64,000 nucleotides of DNA from Pontederia crassipes (GCA_030549335.1 CM060193.1:64581646-64645645); one strand, 5' to 3'. Counted from the first letter of the stretch, positions 1-11,659 are shown. Notes: a model not told the origin generated them from the sequence alone. A program made the numbers and translations.

Positions 1-368
1 CTTTAGAGAACTCAATTACTCTTATTATTTTGGACGGGTCTAACAATCGACGATACGGACAGATTGAGATCTGTAGACAATCTCTAAGACAACTTGTGGA
101 TAATTTTATTATAATAATAAAATATATATAATATAACATAAGCATATAATTAATATTTTAATATTATTTTGTTTATGATGAATGTAGCTGATTTGTCAGC
201 TCGTTAATAATTTTATTTATAATAAAATATATATAATACAATATAACCATGCGATTAGTATTTTTTGTCTTCGATATTATCGACAAATATTAAGATACGT
301 CTTCATCGATAATACCGAATACTTGAATCATCACTAATATTATTTATAATAAAATATAATATTATAAA
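1..368. other. AT-rich intergenic DNA with a degenerate repeat
   Basis: No gene is visible. A short AT-rich phrase of the type TTATTTATAATAAAATATA recurs near 105, 210 and 340, each time next to similar AT tracts, suggesting an old degenerate tandem repeat. Nothing else is recognisable. Confidence 0.5.
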
Positions 369-646
369 TGTAACATCCTCCGATATTATTTACTTTGAGC
401 ATTCGACCCGTACGAATTTAAAATGCATTTAGATAGGTGAATGTGATAGCTACATGTAAACCTACGATAACTTCTATGTTTTGTCCATATGAGACTATTC
501 CATCAAACTATTTTGATTCTTAAGATCGTCGTTACAATGTTCCCCCTTAAGAGTTCAACCTCCTCATTGTGAGACCCGTGTTAGCCCACATGCCATATTT
601 CTTACATGACTCAAGTAAGTATGAGAGGTTAGTTCTAATATCATTC
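369..646 (+). repeat. first unit of a TGTAAC-type repeat
   Basis: This unit begins TGTAACATCCTCCGAT. It shares its order of words (GAATTTAAAATG, GACTATTC.ATCAAAC, CTTAAGA) with a second unit that begins at 647 and resumes at 2453 after an LTR insertion. It resembles the start of a plant LTR, but no matching far end was found, so the parent element is unidentified. Confidence 0.45.
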
Positions 647-690
647 TGTAACACCTACCGATCAAATCAAAATATTATTCGCTTTGGGCT

Positions 691-2452
691 TGATGCATAA
701 AATGACGTAGTAAAATAAATTCTCTAACAAGTGCACTAGTCGATATAATAATAGGAGTAAAGAGTGTCGAACCCACGAGAATAATTATTAACTGAATATC
801 TGAATTTATAAATTAATAAGAGAAGAAAAACATAAAATTATAAAACAAAATAGAGAAAATAAGATAATATAATATTTATAATATAATATGGTGGTGTTGA
901 AGTTAGGTCTTAGGATGAAAATAGAACAGGATAAATATTTGAACCATAAAATATAAATTTAATCTTTAAAGAAGATTTAGAGTCTCCCTAAAGTAGTAAC
1001 ATAACAACTGACATCCCCTCAACCTAAGTATGCAGAACTATCTTAATTTAATAAGAATTGAAGACTTCACAACTGATATCCCATCAAATCGTATTAAAAT
1101 TAAGATGCATTAAAAAAAATTGAATTCTCTAGCCTATTAATCACTCCATAAATTGGTATAAATTAACAGATCACAGAAACTTGATTCTCCACAATTAGTT
1201 ATCAAATTTATGTCAATTATTAATTTCATATAAAATCAATTAAAATTAGCATCATGAATTCTGAAATTAAACACTCCACAAATTGATATAACCTAATTCA
1301 GAAATTCAATTAACTAACATAAAAGTATTAAATATAATTAATAATTAATCAGAAAAGATTAAAACAAATAAAATTGGGTTCAAACAATTTCCCTTCAATT
1401 AATAATCTCCTAAAATAAAAGATCTAATAAAAACATAGAATTGCTAGAGAGATAATAAAATACAAATGATGAAAATCAGAAGAATTACACCCAAGATAAA
1501 AGTAAAGATCTCAGATCTGGGCAGACAGTCTCTCGGACATCAACCGTAGCACATCTCTCCTCTTGGTCGTAGCCTGTAAACTCAGACTTCACCATTGAAG
1601 AAACCTGGACTTCAAGGAACCAATTGGGACGATAGTTTCCTCCTCTATTTATAGGTGTGGTACGATCTTGATGTTGATAACGGTCGATAATATCATATAG
1701 CCAACTTTAAATTCGACTGGATATAAACTTTACTACTTGAATGGTTTACGACTTTATCCACTTTGACACCTGATAATAGAGTTTCACGACCGATAAAACT
1801 CCATATAAGATAAAGTATCAACCAATAATAACGTTGATTCTTCAACTTAGCGCCCAATCAAACTCCCTTTAGATTGATTCTTGGCCACTAAACGAAGTTC
1901 TACCTTGATGATATAACAAATAAAATTCCTTTAGGATTTGTTTCATGGCCATTAATGCTTAAGTGTTGGTTAAGAATAAAATCTTCTCATCATTTTAGTG
2001 CCCAATGATTCTCTTCATGGTAGAGTTCTCGATCAATAATCTCCATAGACCTCAGTTAATTATGGTGTTTTGCTCCTAATGAAATTCCTCTCATTTTGAT
2101 TCTCGGCCTCTAAAGATAAATATTGGTTAATGATAAGATTATTTAATCTACTTTTACGCCCAACTATATCTCCTTAATATGGTGAAACTTCGGTTTAGCG
2201 CCCAATGATCCAAGGGAAAGTGTTTAGCCCCCAATAAAAGATAAAGCATGACTTTAGCACCCGGTGATGTGTCCTACTGTTAGAATTAAGTTAATTCGCT
2301 CACAATTAAAATATTCAAAGAATTAATAGTCAGACTCAATAAATCCAAAATTACGATTGAAAGTGATCTAAGACAATGTATGCCATGATTATATTACAAA
2401 AAAAATCAACTAAAATAATAATCTAAAATATGTTATAATTTGCATGCATCAG
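691..2452. mobile_element. solo LTR of the Athila/Tat-like family
   Basis: The sequence begins TGATGC and ends GCATCA, the same inverted termini as the LTRs at 43712-45429 and 49713-51421. It shares the family phrases near the start (GTGCACTAGTCG, GAGTGTCGAACCCA) and the ATGTTATAATTTGCATGCATCA-type end. It is flanked by GGGCT (686-690) and GGACT (2453-2457), a 5-bp target duplication with one mismatch. No internal domain follows, so it is best read as a solo LTR left by recombination between two LTRs. It sits inside the second TGTAAC-type repeat unit. Confidence 0.8.
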
Positions 2453-2600
2453 GACTTTTGATTGGCATGAATTTAAAATATGTCTTAATAAGTGAAGGAA
2501 ATAACTATATATAATTTCATGATCACTTTTGTATTTTGCCCACGTTAGACTATTCATCAAACCATCTTGATCCTTAAGACCTCATTACAATAAACATCTC
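2453..2600 (+). repeat. second TGTAAC-type unit, continuation after the LTR
   Basis: This continues the unit that starts at 647. Words such as GAATTTAAAATATG and GACTATTCATCAAACC match the first unit (about 410-530). Removing the LTR at 691-2452 restores collinearity. Confidence 0.5.
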
Positions 2601-3215
2601 TAGCTCTCACTCTGATGATCTCTCTCCCGTCTTGTGTCTCTCTCCCCTCCCCCCCCCCCCCTCTCCTTCTCTCCTCTTCCTCTCTCGCTCTCTCTCTCTC
2701 TTCTCCCTCTCCCTCTCCCTCTCCCAATTCCTTCTCTCCCCCTCTCCCTCTCTTCCCTCTCTCTCGCTATCTCTCTTGCTCTCACTCTTCCTATCTCCCT
2801 CTTTAGATTTGCTACTTGCGCTTGGATCCGACCGCATAGCGATCAGACCGACTCTGATAGCCTAACGGTTAGACCAGCTCTGGTAAGGTCGAATCCCTCA
2901 TCCTCTCTCCCTCTCTCTTGATCTTTTCCTTTCTCCCTCTCTAGATCTAGCTGCCTCGTCGGCCGCCAAGCGCCGCCTCGGCCCAATCCGACCGCCCAGC
3001 CCGATTCAGCCTCCAACTATCGCTTGGAAGTCGGATCCATCCGCAGGCAGCCAAAACGACACCAATAATGGCAACCCCCGGTCGGCAACCTCTCTCTCAT
3101 CTCCCTCTCCCTCTCTCTCGACAAAATCGGCCGCCTGCATCTAGATATGACCGCCTGGTGGCCAGGTCTGGCCGCCTATCGCTAGACAGGCCATAGGTAG
3201 CAATTTTTTTAATAT
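2600..3215. repeat. CT-rich low-complexity tract and GC-rich flank
   Basis: From about 2620 to 2800 the + strand is nearly all C and T. The repeated Ser/Leu/Pro or Arg/Glu peptides it can encode are artefacts of composition. From about 2820 to 3200 the DNA is GC-richer, with repeated CGACCG/CCGCC words and a second CT block near 3090-3120. No conserved protein or splice signal is evident. Confidence 0.6.
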
Positions 3216-3219
3216 TTAA

Positions 3220-3620
3220 AAAATGTTTTCGATGAGTACCCATTGAAACTTCCGAAGGTTACTAGCCTTCGGAAAGCCTAATGGGATCTATCTATCGGAA
3301 CATGTGAGGGAAGCTCGCCTTCGAAAGTTCTGACGGGATCTGATAGAGTCCTTCCCATCAAAAATTTTGATAGTAAACACCTATTGAAATTTTTGAAAGT
3401 GGCAACCATTTGGAACTTCGGATGGGAGTTTTCCATTGGAATTTTCGAAGGACCTTTGCGACGACTTTACCTGTTAAAAATACTAAAAGGCTCTTGTGGC
3501 AACAACATCATTTTCGTTAGTATATCCATCGAAAAACAAATTTTTCAACAAATTTTACAAAATTTCTGACAAATTTAACTGTAAAAAATTCTTAAAAATA
3601 TTATAGTGGTAGAACTCCAG
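3220..3620. mobile_element. possible decayed CACTA-type subterminal region
   Basis: Repeated short words around CCGAAGG, GACGGGA, CATCGAAA and ACAAATTTAACTGTAA resemble the subterminal repeats of plant En/Spm elements. A related stretch lies at about 56630-56830. Neither CACTA terminus nor a transposase belonging to it is seen here. The call rests on word similarity only. Confidence 0.3.
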
Positions 3621-4668
3621 GAGTTAGAATTAGGATATATTTACATGCGAATGGCCATGATCAGAAAGAGAATCAGAATATAACGTAGTGACAAAAGGTT
3701 ACGAATTGGAATTCCATTTGTTCCTTTATTTTTAGTTCTTATTTTTCTTGCATCATGTTTATCATCCTCCCTTTCTAATCTAAAAAATTTATCATACCGA
3801 AATCTAAAATTAATAAGAGAATATCTGGAATTAATAAATTAGTGGTCATGAGTATGCCATGAACTTTGTCTTAACGCCACGACTCATAACTCACTACAAG
3901 AAAATTGGCGATTAGCGACTCAAGATAGGCGACGCTAGGGAGGCGCTATTACATCTCTATTGCGAAGAGCGTCTCTTTAGCATCTAACTAGCGCCGCAAA
4001 ATTGAGACGCTAGAAATCGGTGGCTAGTGGCGTCGCACTATAGTCAAAGAAAATGAGACGCAACTACCGCCCCTTGTTGACGCTATATCGACGTTATTAA
4101 GACGTGATGTTTGCGGCTATGCGAAGCAGGAGCGCGTCGCTAAGTCGACGCGCAAGGGGCGCTAGATTGAGGAGCTATTCCGACGCCCACGTGTCGCTAC
4201 GTAAGGCGCTAGGAGGGCGCTAAATTGACGCAAATATGATCGTGCACGCGTCACCAATGAGACGCTAAGATGGCGCTAAGTGCGATATATTTAAATTAGT
4301 GTCGTCATGTGTTGTGACGCCAATGAGATGCTATGGAGTCGCTACTTGCACATTTTTTTACCCGTCCCAGCCTCATTTTTTCCCTTCCCACATCATACAA
4401 TTTATAATGCATTGATATTCATCACAGGCAATATAAAAGCATTACATGCAATATAAAACAATCACAGGCAATATAAAATCATCACAGGCATAATATATGA
4501 CATAAGAATACGAAAACTACTAAACTGAACTAACAAACTATATGTATGTGTAGGTCTATAAGTAACAAATGCATAGTTTATTTTCTATCCTAGGTTTGGG
4601 AGTTATTGTTATCATTCCGGACGTTCGACCCAGACGTACTCGGTCCATGGCCTCGCGGGGATGGATTC

Positions 4669-5725
4669 TACATTGGGATCAATCCCTGAATCGCCTGCAA
4701 TAGAGGATCCAACTGCTACGACAACTGTTGTGATATCTGCGCCGATAACTGCTGCGATAGCTGCTGTGATAGCTGCGTCGTATCAGGTGCAGCGGATGAG
4801 CTCGGAGCAGATGCACCTTCTGCATATCCTCCGATCCTCCTAGGTATCTGAGCGGCTGTGCCGAGGCCATGCAAGTATCACCCTCGTGTCGTGCCGGCCA
4901 CCTCCTCCCAAACAGTAGGGTCCTCTACGAAATAGAAAAATTATAAAATCATATAATATATAAATTATATATCAAGAAACACAAATTAAAAACGTGTCTA
5001 AACCAACGAAGAAATATTACCTGGTGGCTGAGTACTCGGATCATCTCCATACTTTTCAGTCATTTTCACATTATACTCATCCTATAAAATTTAAACATTA
5101 TGTATTTCAAAAATAGTGCAACAACCAAATGACCATATCATGAGACTTACCAGAAGCCTACGAGCAGTGGGCGAGACTAAGTCGTTTGTCTTTCGGCTCT
5201 TATGCGTGGCCTCATAGACCACATGAAAGTCTAAGGGACCGCTTTCTTTCTCCTCCTACAATAAAGTTTCAAATTTGATAACATAAGTATAAGTCAAAAT
5301 TTTGATAAATTGAATTTATATGTAAATTACCATGCACCGTCGATGCTCATCAAATCGCATCGATCCCCCTGTGTGGATGTGGGCCTCGGGCTTCGAAAAA
5401 TGATTAACTCTTGCCTTTTCCGACTTCCTTTACCATCGTTCATCCATCCTTTGTGAACATCAAACACTTACACTTTCAAAAAACTATAATTTTCATAAAA
5501 ATAATGTAAAAGTATACATACTTACCACTTCCAACAGAGGGACTCCCAAACCGAGTGCCTAATATGTCTTGGACATCTTTGTATGCCCTGCTCCAAAGTG
5601 AGGCCGGCGGACGTGACGACCTTGTGAAACTTGTATAATCAATTTCGGAGGAGTTTCGCAGCGACCTCCTCAAAAGCTTTCCGGATCGTCCCTAAATTAA
5701 GATCCGGATGAAACTGATTTGCCTA
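4669..5725 (-). pseudogene. En/Spm-type plant transposase relic (Transposase_24-like)
   Basis: Read right to left on the minus strand, several exon-like blocks give the usual order of the plant Ptta/En/Spm transposase domain. A block at about 5640-5720 reads DLNLGTIRKAFEEVAAKLL. Next is a stretch with AYKDVQDILGTRFGSPSV (about 5520-5620), then AHIHTGGSMRFDEHRR (about 5335-5400). A block near 5160-5260 contains THKSRKTNDLVSP, another at 5025-5090 reads EYNVKMTEKYGDDPSTQ, and a final block at 4669-4925 starts DPTVWEEVAG and ends in a Gln/Leu/Ser-rich tail. Stops interrupt the last block at least twice (TGA after TTRG, TAG in the Q-rich tail). The pieces are separated by AT-rich intron-like sequence. 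It is a dead copy, and it gives the element its minus orientation. Confidence 0.7.
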
Positions 5726-6242
5726 CTAAAAATAGAACGTTAAAACTTAGTAATTTTAAAATAAATATAAATCGAATTATGTAACCCAAATAGAAGATCG
5801 TATCGTAAAGGCCCGAAAGATGTCATCCCGCACTTGAATTGGGACATCTTTTCAGGATCCTGCCCCTTCCGACAAGTTGGAAAGAACGAGAGCACTGACA
5901 TCCCGCACGGTACAAGCATGTATAAAAGTGGTCCTACCAAGAATGTGGAAGTACATGAATTAGTTCATAAGTTAACTTAACAATTAACATAAGTTAACTT
6001 CATCGTTGCTATATGAATAAGTAATACTTAAGTTAATTCCTAAGAGATGATACTTAATATTATAATTTATGTTCTTCCGCGAAGACTAGCTTGATCCAAA
6101 GAGATGATACTTAACTTAAGTAATACTTAACTTAATTCATAACATGAATAAGTAATACTTAACTTAACATGAATAATTAACTTAATTTAACTTCATGCAT
6201 TAATAATTAACTTAATTTACATGGTGGCGGGCTAGTACCTTC

Positions 6243-6953
6243 TTAACCGGAGGATGACGAAGGGCGGAGGGCGGCCGAGACGGTGGTGGAGGCAGAGGGC
6301 AGTGGCGGCGGAGGCAGACGTCGGCGGTGGTGGAGGGAGGACGCGGCGGAGGGAGGACGAGGTGGCGGTGGATGCGAAGGGCGGCAGTGGAGACGGAGGG
6401 CGGACGAGGCGCCGGCGGAGGTGAAGGGCGGCGGCGGCGGTGGAGGGAAATGGAGGCAAAGGAAGGAGGAGGAGGCGGCGATGGAGGCAGAGGCAGTGGG
6501 CGGCAATGGAGCCGGAGGGCGGCGGGGGCGGTGGAGGGCGGACGAGGCGGAGGGAGGAGGAGGAGGAGTAGGCGAAGGGCGGCGGTCGAATGCGGAGGAT
6601 GGCGGAGGCGAAGGGAGGCACCGGCGGTGGAGGGCGGGCGTCGAGGAGGGAGGAGGAGGAGGAGGCGAAGGGCGGCGGTCAAATGCGGTGGGCGGCGGAG
6701 GCGAAGGGCGGCGGCGGCGGTGGAGGGTCGTCATCGGGTGTCGGACGTCGGGCGAAGGGCGGAGGCGGCAGTGGAGGGCGTCGAAGGGGCGCGGTGGAGG
6801 TGGCGGGCGTCGGGCATCGGAGGTCGGACGTCGGGCGTCAGGCGTCGGAGGTTGGGCGTCAGGGCGCGTTGGGCGGGCGGGATGAAGGTAAACAGTAAAA
6901 GTGAAAACGAAGAAGAGGGGATAGGGATTTAAGTCATTTTTTAGTGTCGCCAA
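6243..6953 (-). CDS. proline/arginine-rich low-complexity ORF in the CACTA element
   Basis: A GC-rich island of GGCGGAGG-type repeats leaves several frames open on both strands. The longest minus-strand frame (236 codons, ATG at 6951-6953) begins just inside the subterminal repeats. That is where a CACTA gene would start, and it lies upstream of the transposase relic in the same orientation. Its protein is almost entirely Pro, Ser, Arg and Ala. It could be the N-terminal exon of an element gene or an expanded minisatellite with no product. Multiple open frames on both strands argue for composition rather than selection. Confidence 0.25.
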   Translation of the reverse strand: MATLKNDLNPYPLFFVFTFTVYLHPARPTRPDAQPPTPDARRPTSDARRPPPPPRPFDALHCRLRPSPDVRHPMTTLHRRRRPSPPPPTAFDRRPSPPPPPPSSTPALHRRCLPSPPPSSAFDRRPSPTPPPPPSASSALHRPRRPPAPLPPTASASIAASSSFLCLHFPPPPPPPFTSAGASSALRLHCRPSHPPPPRPPSAASSLHHRRRLPPPPLPSASTTVSAALRPSSSSG

Positions 6954-7139
6954 CTAACGCGACGCTACGTAGATTCCATGTAGGCGCCAACACTGTCAAA
7001 ATTCGGCTAGTGCGGCGCTATAGAGAAGCTAATATGTCGCTAAGATAACGTAGCGACACTATAGCGTCGTCTGGGTGTCTCAATGGTTTAGCGTTTCAAG
7101 GTTGCGACGCCATTGCGACGCGCATTAAAAGTTTTTTTT

Positions 7140-7570
7140 CAAATTTTTTTAGTATGTATGAAATTTTATTTATCAATGTAACGTCTCATCGCATTGTGCC
7201 ACATTCCAATTGTTTTATTTCCTTTCGACAATCTATCATGTATGTATACAAAATTATAAATATGTATGTATATGTGTATATAACACAATTGTGTGTATAT
7301 ATATACATATGTAATACATGTCTATGTGTGGGAGATTAAGTTACAACAATGTGTTTATCTATATGTATTATAAATATATATGTGTATGTATATGTCTATA
7401 CATGTGCGAGTCATATATATATAGATAACGTGTATATCTATATGTATTCGAAGTGAATATATGTGTATATGTTTATATGTGTAAAGTTAAGTTATAATAA
7501 TATGTATATATGCACTTATTATATATAAGTATCAGCATATACGCGCATTTATATGTGTATATGTGCCCGA
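7140..7570. repeat. AT-rich TGTATATA low-complexity tract
   Basis: Purine/pyrimidine alternation of the type ATGTGTATATA runs for about 430 bp between two blocks of CACTA subterminal repeats. No coding potential is seen. Confidence 0.6.
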
Positions 7571-8293
7571 TTAAGCGAGGGTAAAAAGTCGGCTTAGGAG
7601 GCACAATACAGACGCTATTGAGTCGCTAGATTCATTTAGCGACACCGTAGCGCCGAACTAGCATCTAAAACCTTTTCGCGTCTCAAACTTGTGACGCTAG
7701 AGAGATGCCAATAGTGTCACCATAGTGTCGACACTAACGGCGGCTCTAATTAGACGCTAGGTGGACGCTATTGAGTGTCCACTGTGTTGCTAAAATGGTA
7801 GAAAATCACTCACTTAATCAACCATCGTAATCTCATGATTAAGTATATAATAATAATATATGCATAATTAAGATATTACATATATTATATGTATAGATAA
7901 CATAAATAATATAGGTAATAAATTATATATTTAGGAACACTCTTATCATGTAAATATATATATATATAATCGTGTAATTAATACATATATATGTTGATAA
8001 TACGCTATTGATAATATATCGATAATCGTGTAATTAATACTAATATAATATTTAATGAATTTATTGATTGACAAATAATATATATAATATATAGTGTTTA
8101 AATATAAAACAAATAACGAAATAAATGTAGATAAGTTATGAGTAGCACACTAGCGTCTAAATAGCGTCTCATTTGTTTGAGACGTCATATAGCGTCTCTT
8201 TAGAGTCTCCAGTCGTGTAACGCTAGTGTCGCGTCTAAAGTCATCGACGCAAGAACGGCGCTAGGAATTCCGTGCGTTTGCGATTCGTGGCGC

Positions 8294-8367
8294 CCTCAAT
8301 GAAGAAACAGGGAGAGAGACGTGCATGCATGCATGCTTTGAGATGAATCAGCTGACCTCAATGAAGA
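8294..8367. repeat. 12-bp direct repeat across the exon/CACTA junction
   Basis: CCTCAATGAAGA occurs at 8294-8305 and at 8356-8367. The second copy spans the exon 1 donor site of the carboxypeptidase gene; the first lies at the edge of the CACTA-like sequence. It may be a filler duplication from transposon insertion or repair, or chance. Confidence 0.5.
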
Positions 8368-8779
8368 CAAGGAGGGCCTTGAACGACGGCGCATTTTCGT
8401 ACATGATGCCGGTGTTCGGCGGGAACATTTCGACGTCGGCTTGGTTCCCGGTGTAGACGAAGATGGGGGAGCCCCGGCCGCCCCAGTGGGTGCTGTTGAT
8501 GAGGTACCTCTGCTGGAAGGTGGCGTAGCTCTGGGGGTTGAAGTTGAAGTGATCCAGCGTCTGGGTGAAGTACCTCGTCTCGTACAGAGAACGGTCGTAC
8601 GCTGAGAACTCCTTGCCTCCGGCGGTATGAGTGGTCCATCCCGTCCGAAGCCGGCCGAGCCGCGGGAAGGTTCCGGCCGGAGGTGCCGCCGCGCTGTAGG
8701 AAGGGAGGAGGAGACATGGAAGAACGACAAAGGAAGCCAAGACGAGAAGACGCAGAGCCACCGGCCTCAAGGACTCCAT
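8357..8779 (-). CDS. serine carboxypeptidase S28 (Pro-Xaa carboxypeptidase-like), exon 1 only
   Basis: The ATG at 8777-8779 opens 141 codons ending in VFIE. A GT splice donor follows directly (GAG then GTCAGC on the minus strand), giving a phase-0 intron. Residues 1-30 form a hydrophobic signal peptide (LLVLASFVVLPCLLL). The rest matches the N-terminus of plant lysosomal Pro-X carboxypeptidases, with YETRYFTQTLDHFNF, QQRYLINSTHWGG and SPIFVYTGN. Family members are secreted or vacuolar serine peptidases that remove residues after proline. The catalytic Ser-Asp-His residues lie in later exons, none of which is found to the left in this window. Intron 1 may be very long and hold the CACTA and LTR insertions, with the other exons beyond the window, or this is a stranded fragment. 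The exon itself has no stop or frameshift. Confidence 0.75.
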
Positions 8780-9494
8780 GACGTTTCGACTTGGAACGGG
8801 GCGAAGAGAAGTAGATTAATTTGTCTGACCGGAGAGCAGACAGCAAATTAAAGCTAGAAAATGAAGCTATAATAACAATACCGTGGAGCTCAATATATGG
8901 AATGTACAAAATATACACTTTTTTAGCTATTTCATTGTATAATATTACGATTTATTTATGGGATATTAATTTTTTTTTGTCTTCGCCATTCAAAAACATT
9001 TATTTGCTAAGGTGGTAGGTGGACTCCAAATCAATATCATCTTTAACTGAATTAATTTGATTAGCACACATAGTTATGAGGGATGACGATCTAACAAAAT
9101 TTTTTTATGTACATACGATGCACACGTAATAAGGCAACATAAGACAAGAAAAAAAAAACAAAACAATCAGCACATCAACTTTTAAAACTTTATTAAAATA
9201 AATGACATTGAATTTTAAAAACTTTTTTAGTTGAACAATGAATATTGAATCACATATTTTTCCACACACGATTTTTTTTATAATTGAAATGCTTATCTAC
9301 ATGTATATCATGTGTTGAGTTAACAAGAAAAGGTGCATAACAACTTGTATGCAGCTTTGGAGCTAGTCTTTCATTGAACTGTGAGTCTTCTGACTCAACC
9401 AAATTGTGTGTACATTAATGTTTCCATAATCGGTTCTGAGATAGAATTCAATTGTCAACTAAGTCACGATTGAATGGGTTCATACGGGAATTGG

Positions 9495-9498
<4 letters not shown>
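8780..9498. other. upstream region of the carboxypeptidase exon; otherwise empty
   Basis: This holds the presumed 5' UTR and promoter of the minus-strand exon. TATA-like words (TATATT on the minus strand near 8900-8925) are present but not distinctive in such AT-rich DNA. No other gene is seen. Confidence 0.4.
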
Positions 9499-9540
<42 letters not shown>

Positions 9541-9541
9541 A
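9499..9541. repeat. (TA)n microsatellite
   Basis: About 20 TA units with one TG interruption. Confidence 0.95.
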
Positions 9542-9599
9542 TAAATTAAACATCATTAAATAATGTTTCACCAAAACTGTAAAATAATCATATAAATAA

Positions 9600-10122
9600 G
9601 GATTATTTTCATAAATATCCCTTAAACTATAATTATTTTTCACGTCTAATCCCAAACTATCAACTTATTTTTTTGAATTCCTAAACTATCACGATTTTTT
9701 TTACTTTATTCCTCTCGTCCACTTCTGTTACGTTTTCTATTACTTTTACTTTTTTTCATTTATGAAAAGACTAAATTACCTCTCCCTCCAAAAAAATATG
9801 AAATAACAAATATAAAAAATTAAAAAAATTTGTTGGAAGGATTAAAGTAGTAAAAAAAATTGTAATTTACAAAAAAGACTAAATTACCTTCCCCCAATTT
9901 TTTTCTTTTTTATATTTATTATTTGACGTGTTATGGAGGGAGGAATAATTTAGTCTTTTCATAAATGAGAAAAATTAAAAGTAACAGAAAACGTAATAAA
10001 AGTAGACGGAAGGACTAAAGTAAAAAAATTATAATAGTTTAGGGATAAAAAAATAAGACCGTAGTTTGGGGTTAGATGCAAAAAAATCGTAATAGTTTAT
10101 GGGAGGTTTATGGAAATAACCC
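9600..10122. mobile_element. Mutator-type MITE with long inverted repeats
   Basis: The ends are inverted repeats of roughly 190 bp: GGATTATTTTCATA at the left, and GGGTTATTTCCATA on the complement at the right. They continue through matching blocks (CCCAAACTA, TTACTTTA.TCC, GTTACGTTTTCT, TTTATGAAAAGACTAAATTA). The nine bases TATAAATAA flank both sides exactly (9591-9599 and 10123-10131). A 9-bp target duplication with long terminal inverted repeats is the signature of Mutator-like elements. No transposase is encoded, so it is non-autonomous. Confidence 0.85.
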
Positions 10123-10519
10123 TATAAATAAAATATGATGCCGGGAACATTATCAAATTTATATATCATTATAACTTAATCCTACAAAGATTTTAGCAAA
10201 ATTTGATAGCATCATTATGAATAGTATGCTTTAATTTCTGCAAGCAGGAAATTCATTCTAATAAAAATAATTAGAAAAGAACATGACAAAATTAATGAAT
10301 AAGTGGAATTGGAAATTAAAATAGTACATGCTCATTTTAATTTTTAATGTGCAGCATAATCAATTATAACTAAACACAAGTTTATATTACCAAGTTATAT
10401 TTTATATTTTAATTATGTTATATTTTATATTTTGTATACCAAGTTTGAATAAATTACAAAATACAATTATAAAATGTACCACAACGTTATGAAAATAAAG
10501 ACTCCTATTTGTAGTCCCA

Positions 10520-10855
10520 TTTGGGTCTGTTTGGCTTAGCTGAATACAGAATAACTGATAAATTGAAGTGATGATAAGTATTTTATTGGCTGAAACGTAT
10601 TTTTCAAAATAAACAGTTACAAGTTTGGATAAAACTACTTATATTAATAACAACTAGTTAGTTATGAGACAACTAACTAACTGACTTATTTTTTAGATAG
10701 AAAATAAGCACCCCTCCCCCTGTTTATTTTTTTTTACTTATAAGTAGACTTAATATCTCCTTATCGGTTGAATTTTTAAGTTACCAAACGCTGAGATTTT
10801 TTTAAACTAACTTATAAGTAGTTTATACGCTTAGCCAAACATAAATCTTCTATTT
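10520..10855. mobile_element. possible hAT-like MITE
   Basis: The left edge has GTTTGGCTTAGC and the right edge GCTTAGCCAAAC, an inverted match of 11 of 12 bases about 310 bp apart. Further weak inverted similarity runs inward (ACTTATAAGT words). No exact target duplication was assigned. Confidence 0.45.
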
Positions 10856-11659
10856 TTAGTTAAACAAATCTCATTTATTCAATCAAACAAAGGCTCCTAA
10901 TTCCAGCTACTTAAATTTAGTCTAATTTTTAGATATAATATTCATTTATTTTAGTCTTACATAACAAAACTTTTATCATAAGATAGATTTTTATTCATTA
11001 ATAAAATTCATAAAATAACAAAAAAAATATTATATCATATTATATTTTATATTTTTTAATAAGTTTTATTATAATTAGAGTTAGCAAATAGCATTACACA
11101 GGAAGTTTAAGATAATTGTATATATCGTATATTCTTCATGTAATTAGATGTGCTTAAAAGTTCTGCTTTTAGTCAAATTAAAATTACCTTAATATGTTAA
11201 ATCTAATTTATTTTTAGTTATTTTTATTTTTTATTTATTAAAATCAAAGCTACTATTGCTCAAATTAAATTTACTTCTTTTCATCTCATTTACTTTTGAC
11301 TGTACATATATTATTATTTTATATAACAAAATTTTACTATTAATTTTTATTTAAACAAACTCAAAACTATAAAGTTAAATAAAAAATTCTAAAACTCGTG
11401 CTCGACTCAAATTAAATTCACTTTTTTTATTTATTTTATTTATTTATTATTTTTTCTTGATTTAATCTTATCAAGACCCCTACTTATATTATAAATTTTA
11501 ATTCCTTTTTTAGATTTCACATTTTTTAATTTAGTTTATGCAACAAAACTTTTATTATAAGATGACGTTTTATTTATCAATAAAACTAATAAAATAATAA
11601 CAGAATGTGTTATATTATATTTTATATTTCATATATTAATTGTAATAAAAATTAGAATT

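Larger units (their letters stand above)
3892..8290 (-). mobile_element. decayed En/Spm (CACTA) DNA transposon
   Basis: The left end reads CACTACAAGAAAATTGG, the classic plant CACTA terminus. About 450 bp of subterminal repeats follow, built from GACGCTA, GCGACGC and GCGCTA words in both orientations. The same words reappear at about 6935-7130, 7590-7790 and 8150-8290, so the right part is a long, interrupted subterminal region. Between them lie a minus-strand transposase relic (4669-5725), a GC-rich proline-type ORF region and an AT-rich tract (7140-7570). The expected right end, the reverse complement of CACTACAAG, is not present, and no 3-bp target duplication could be paired. The element is probably truncated at its right end, where it meets the carboxypeptidase exon. 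Confidence 0.75.

Noticed and set aside
2600..2921. Overlapping Ser/Leu/Pro-rich and Arg/Glu-rich open frames on both strands
   Set aside because: They arise from a nearly pure CT tract; no conserved motif or codon bias supports a protein.
6212..6953. Several additional long frames (102-201 codons) on the + strand
   Set aside because: The GGCGGAGG repeat lacks stops in many frames on both strands; at most the minus frame has positional support.
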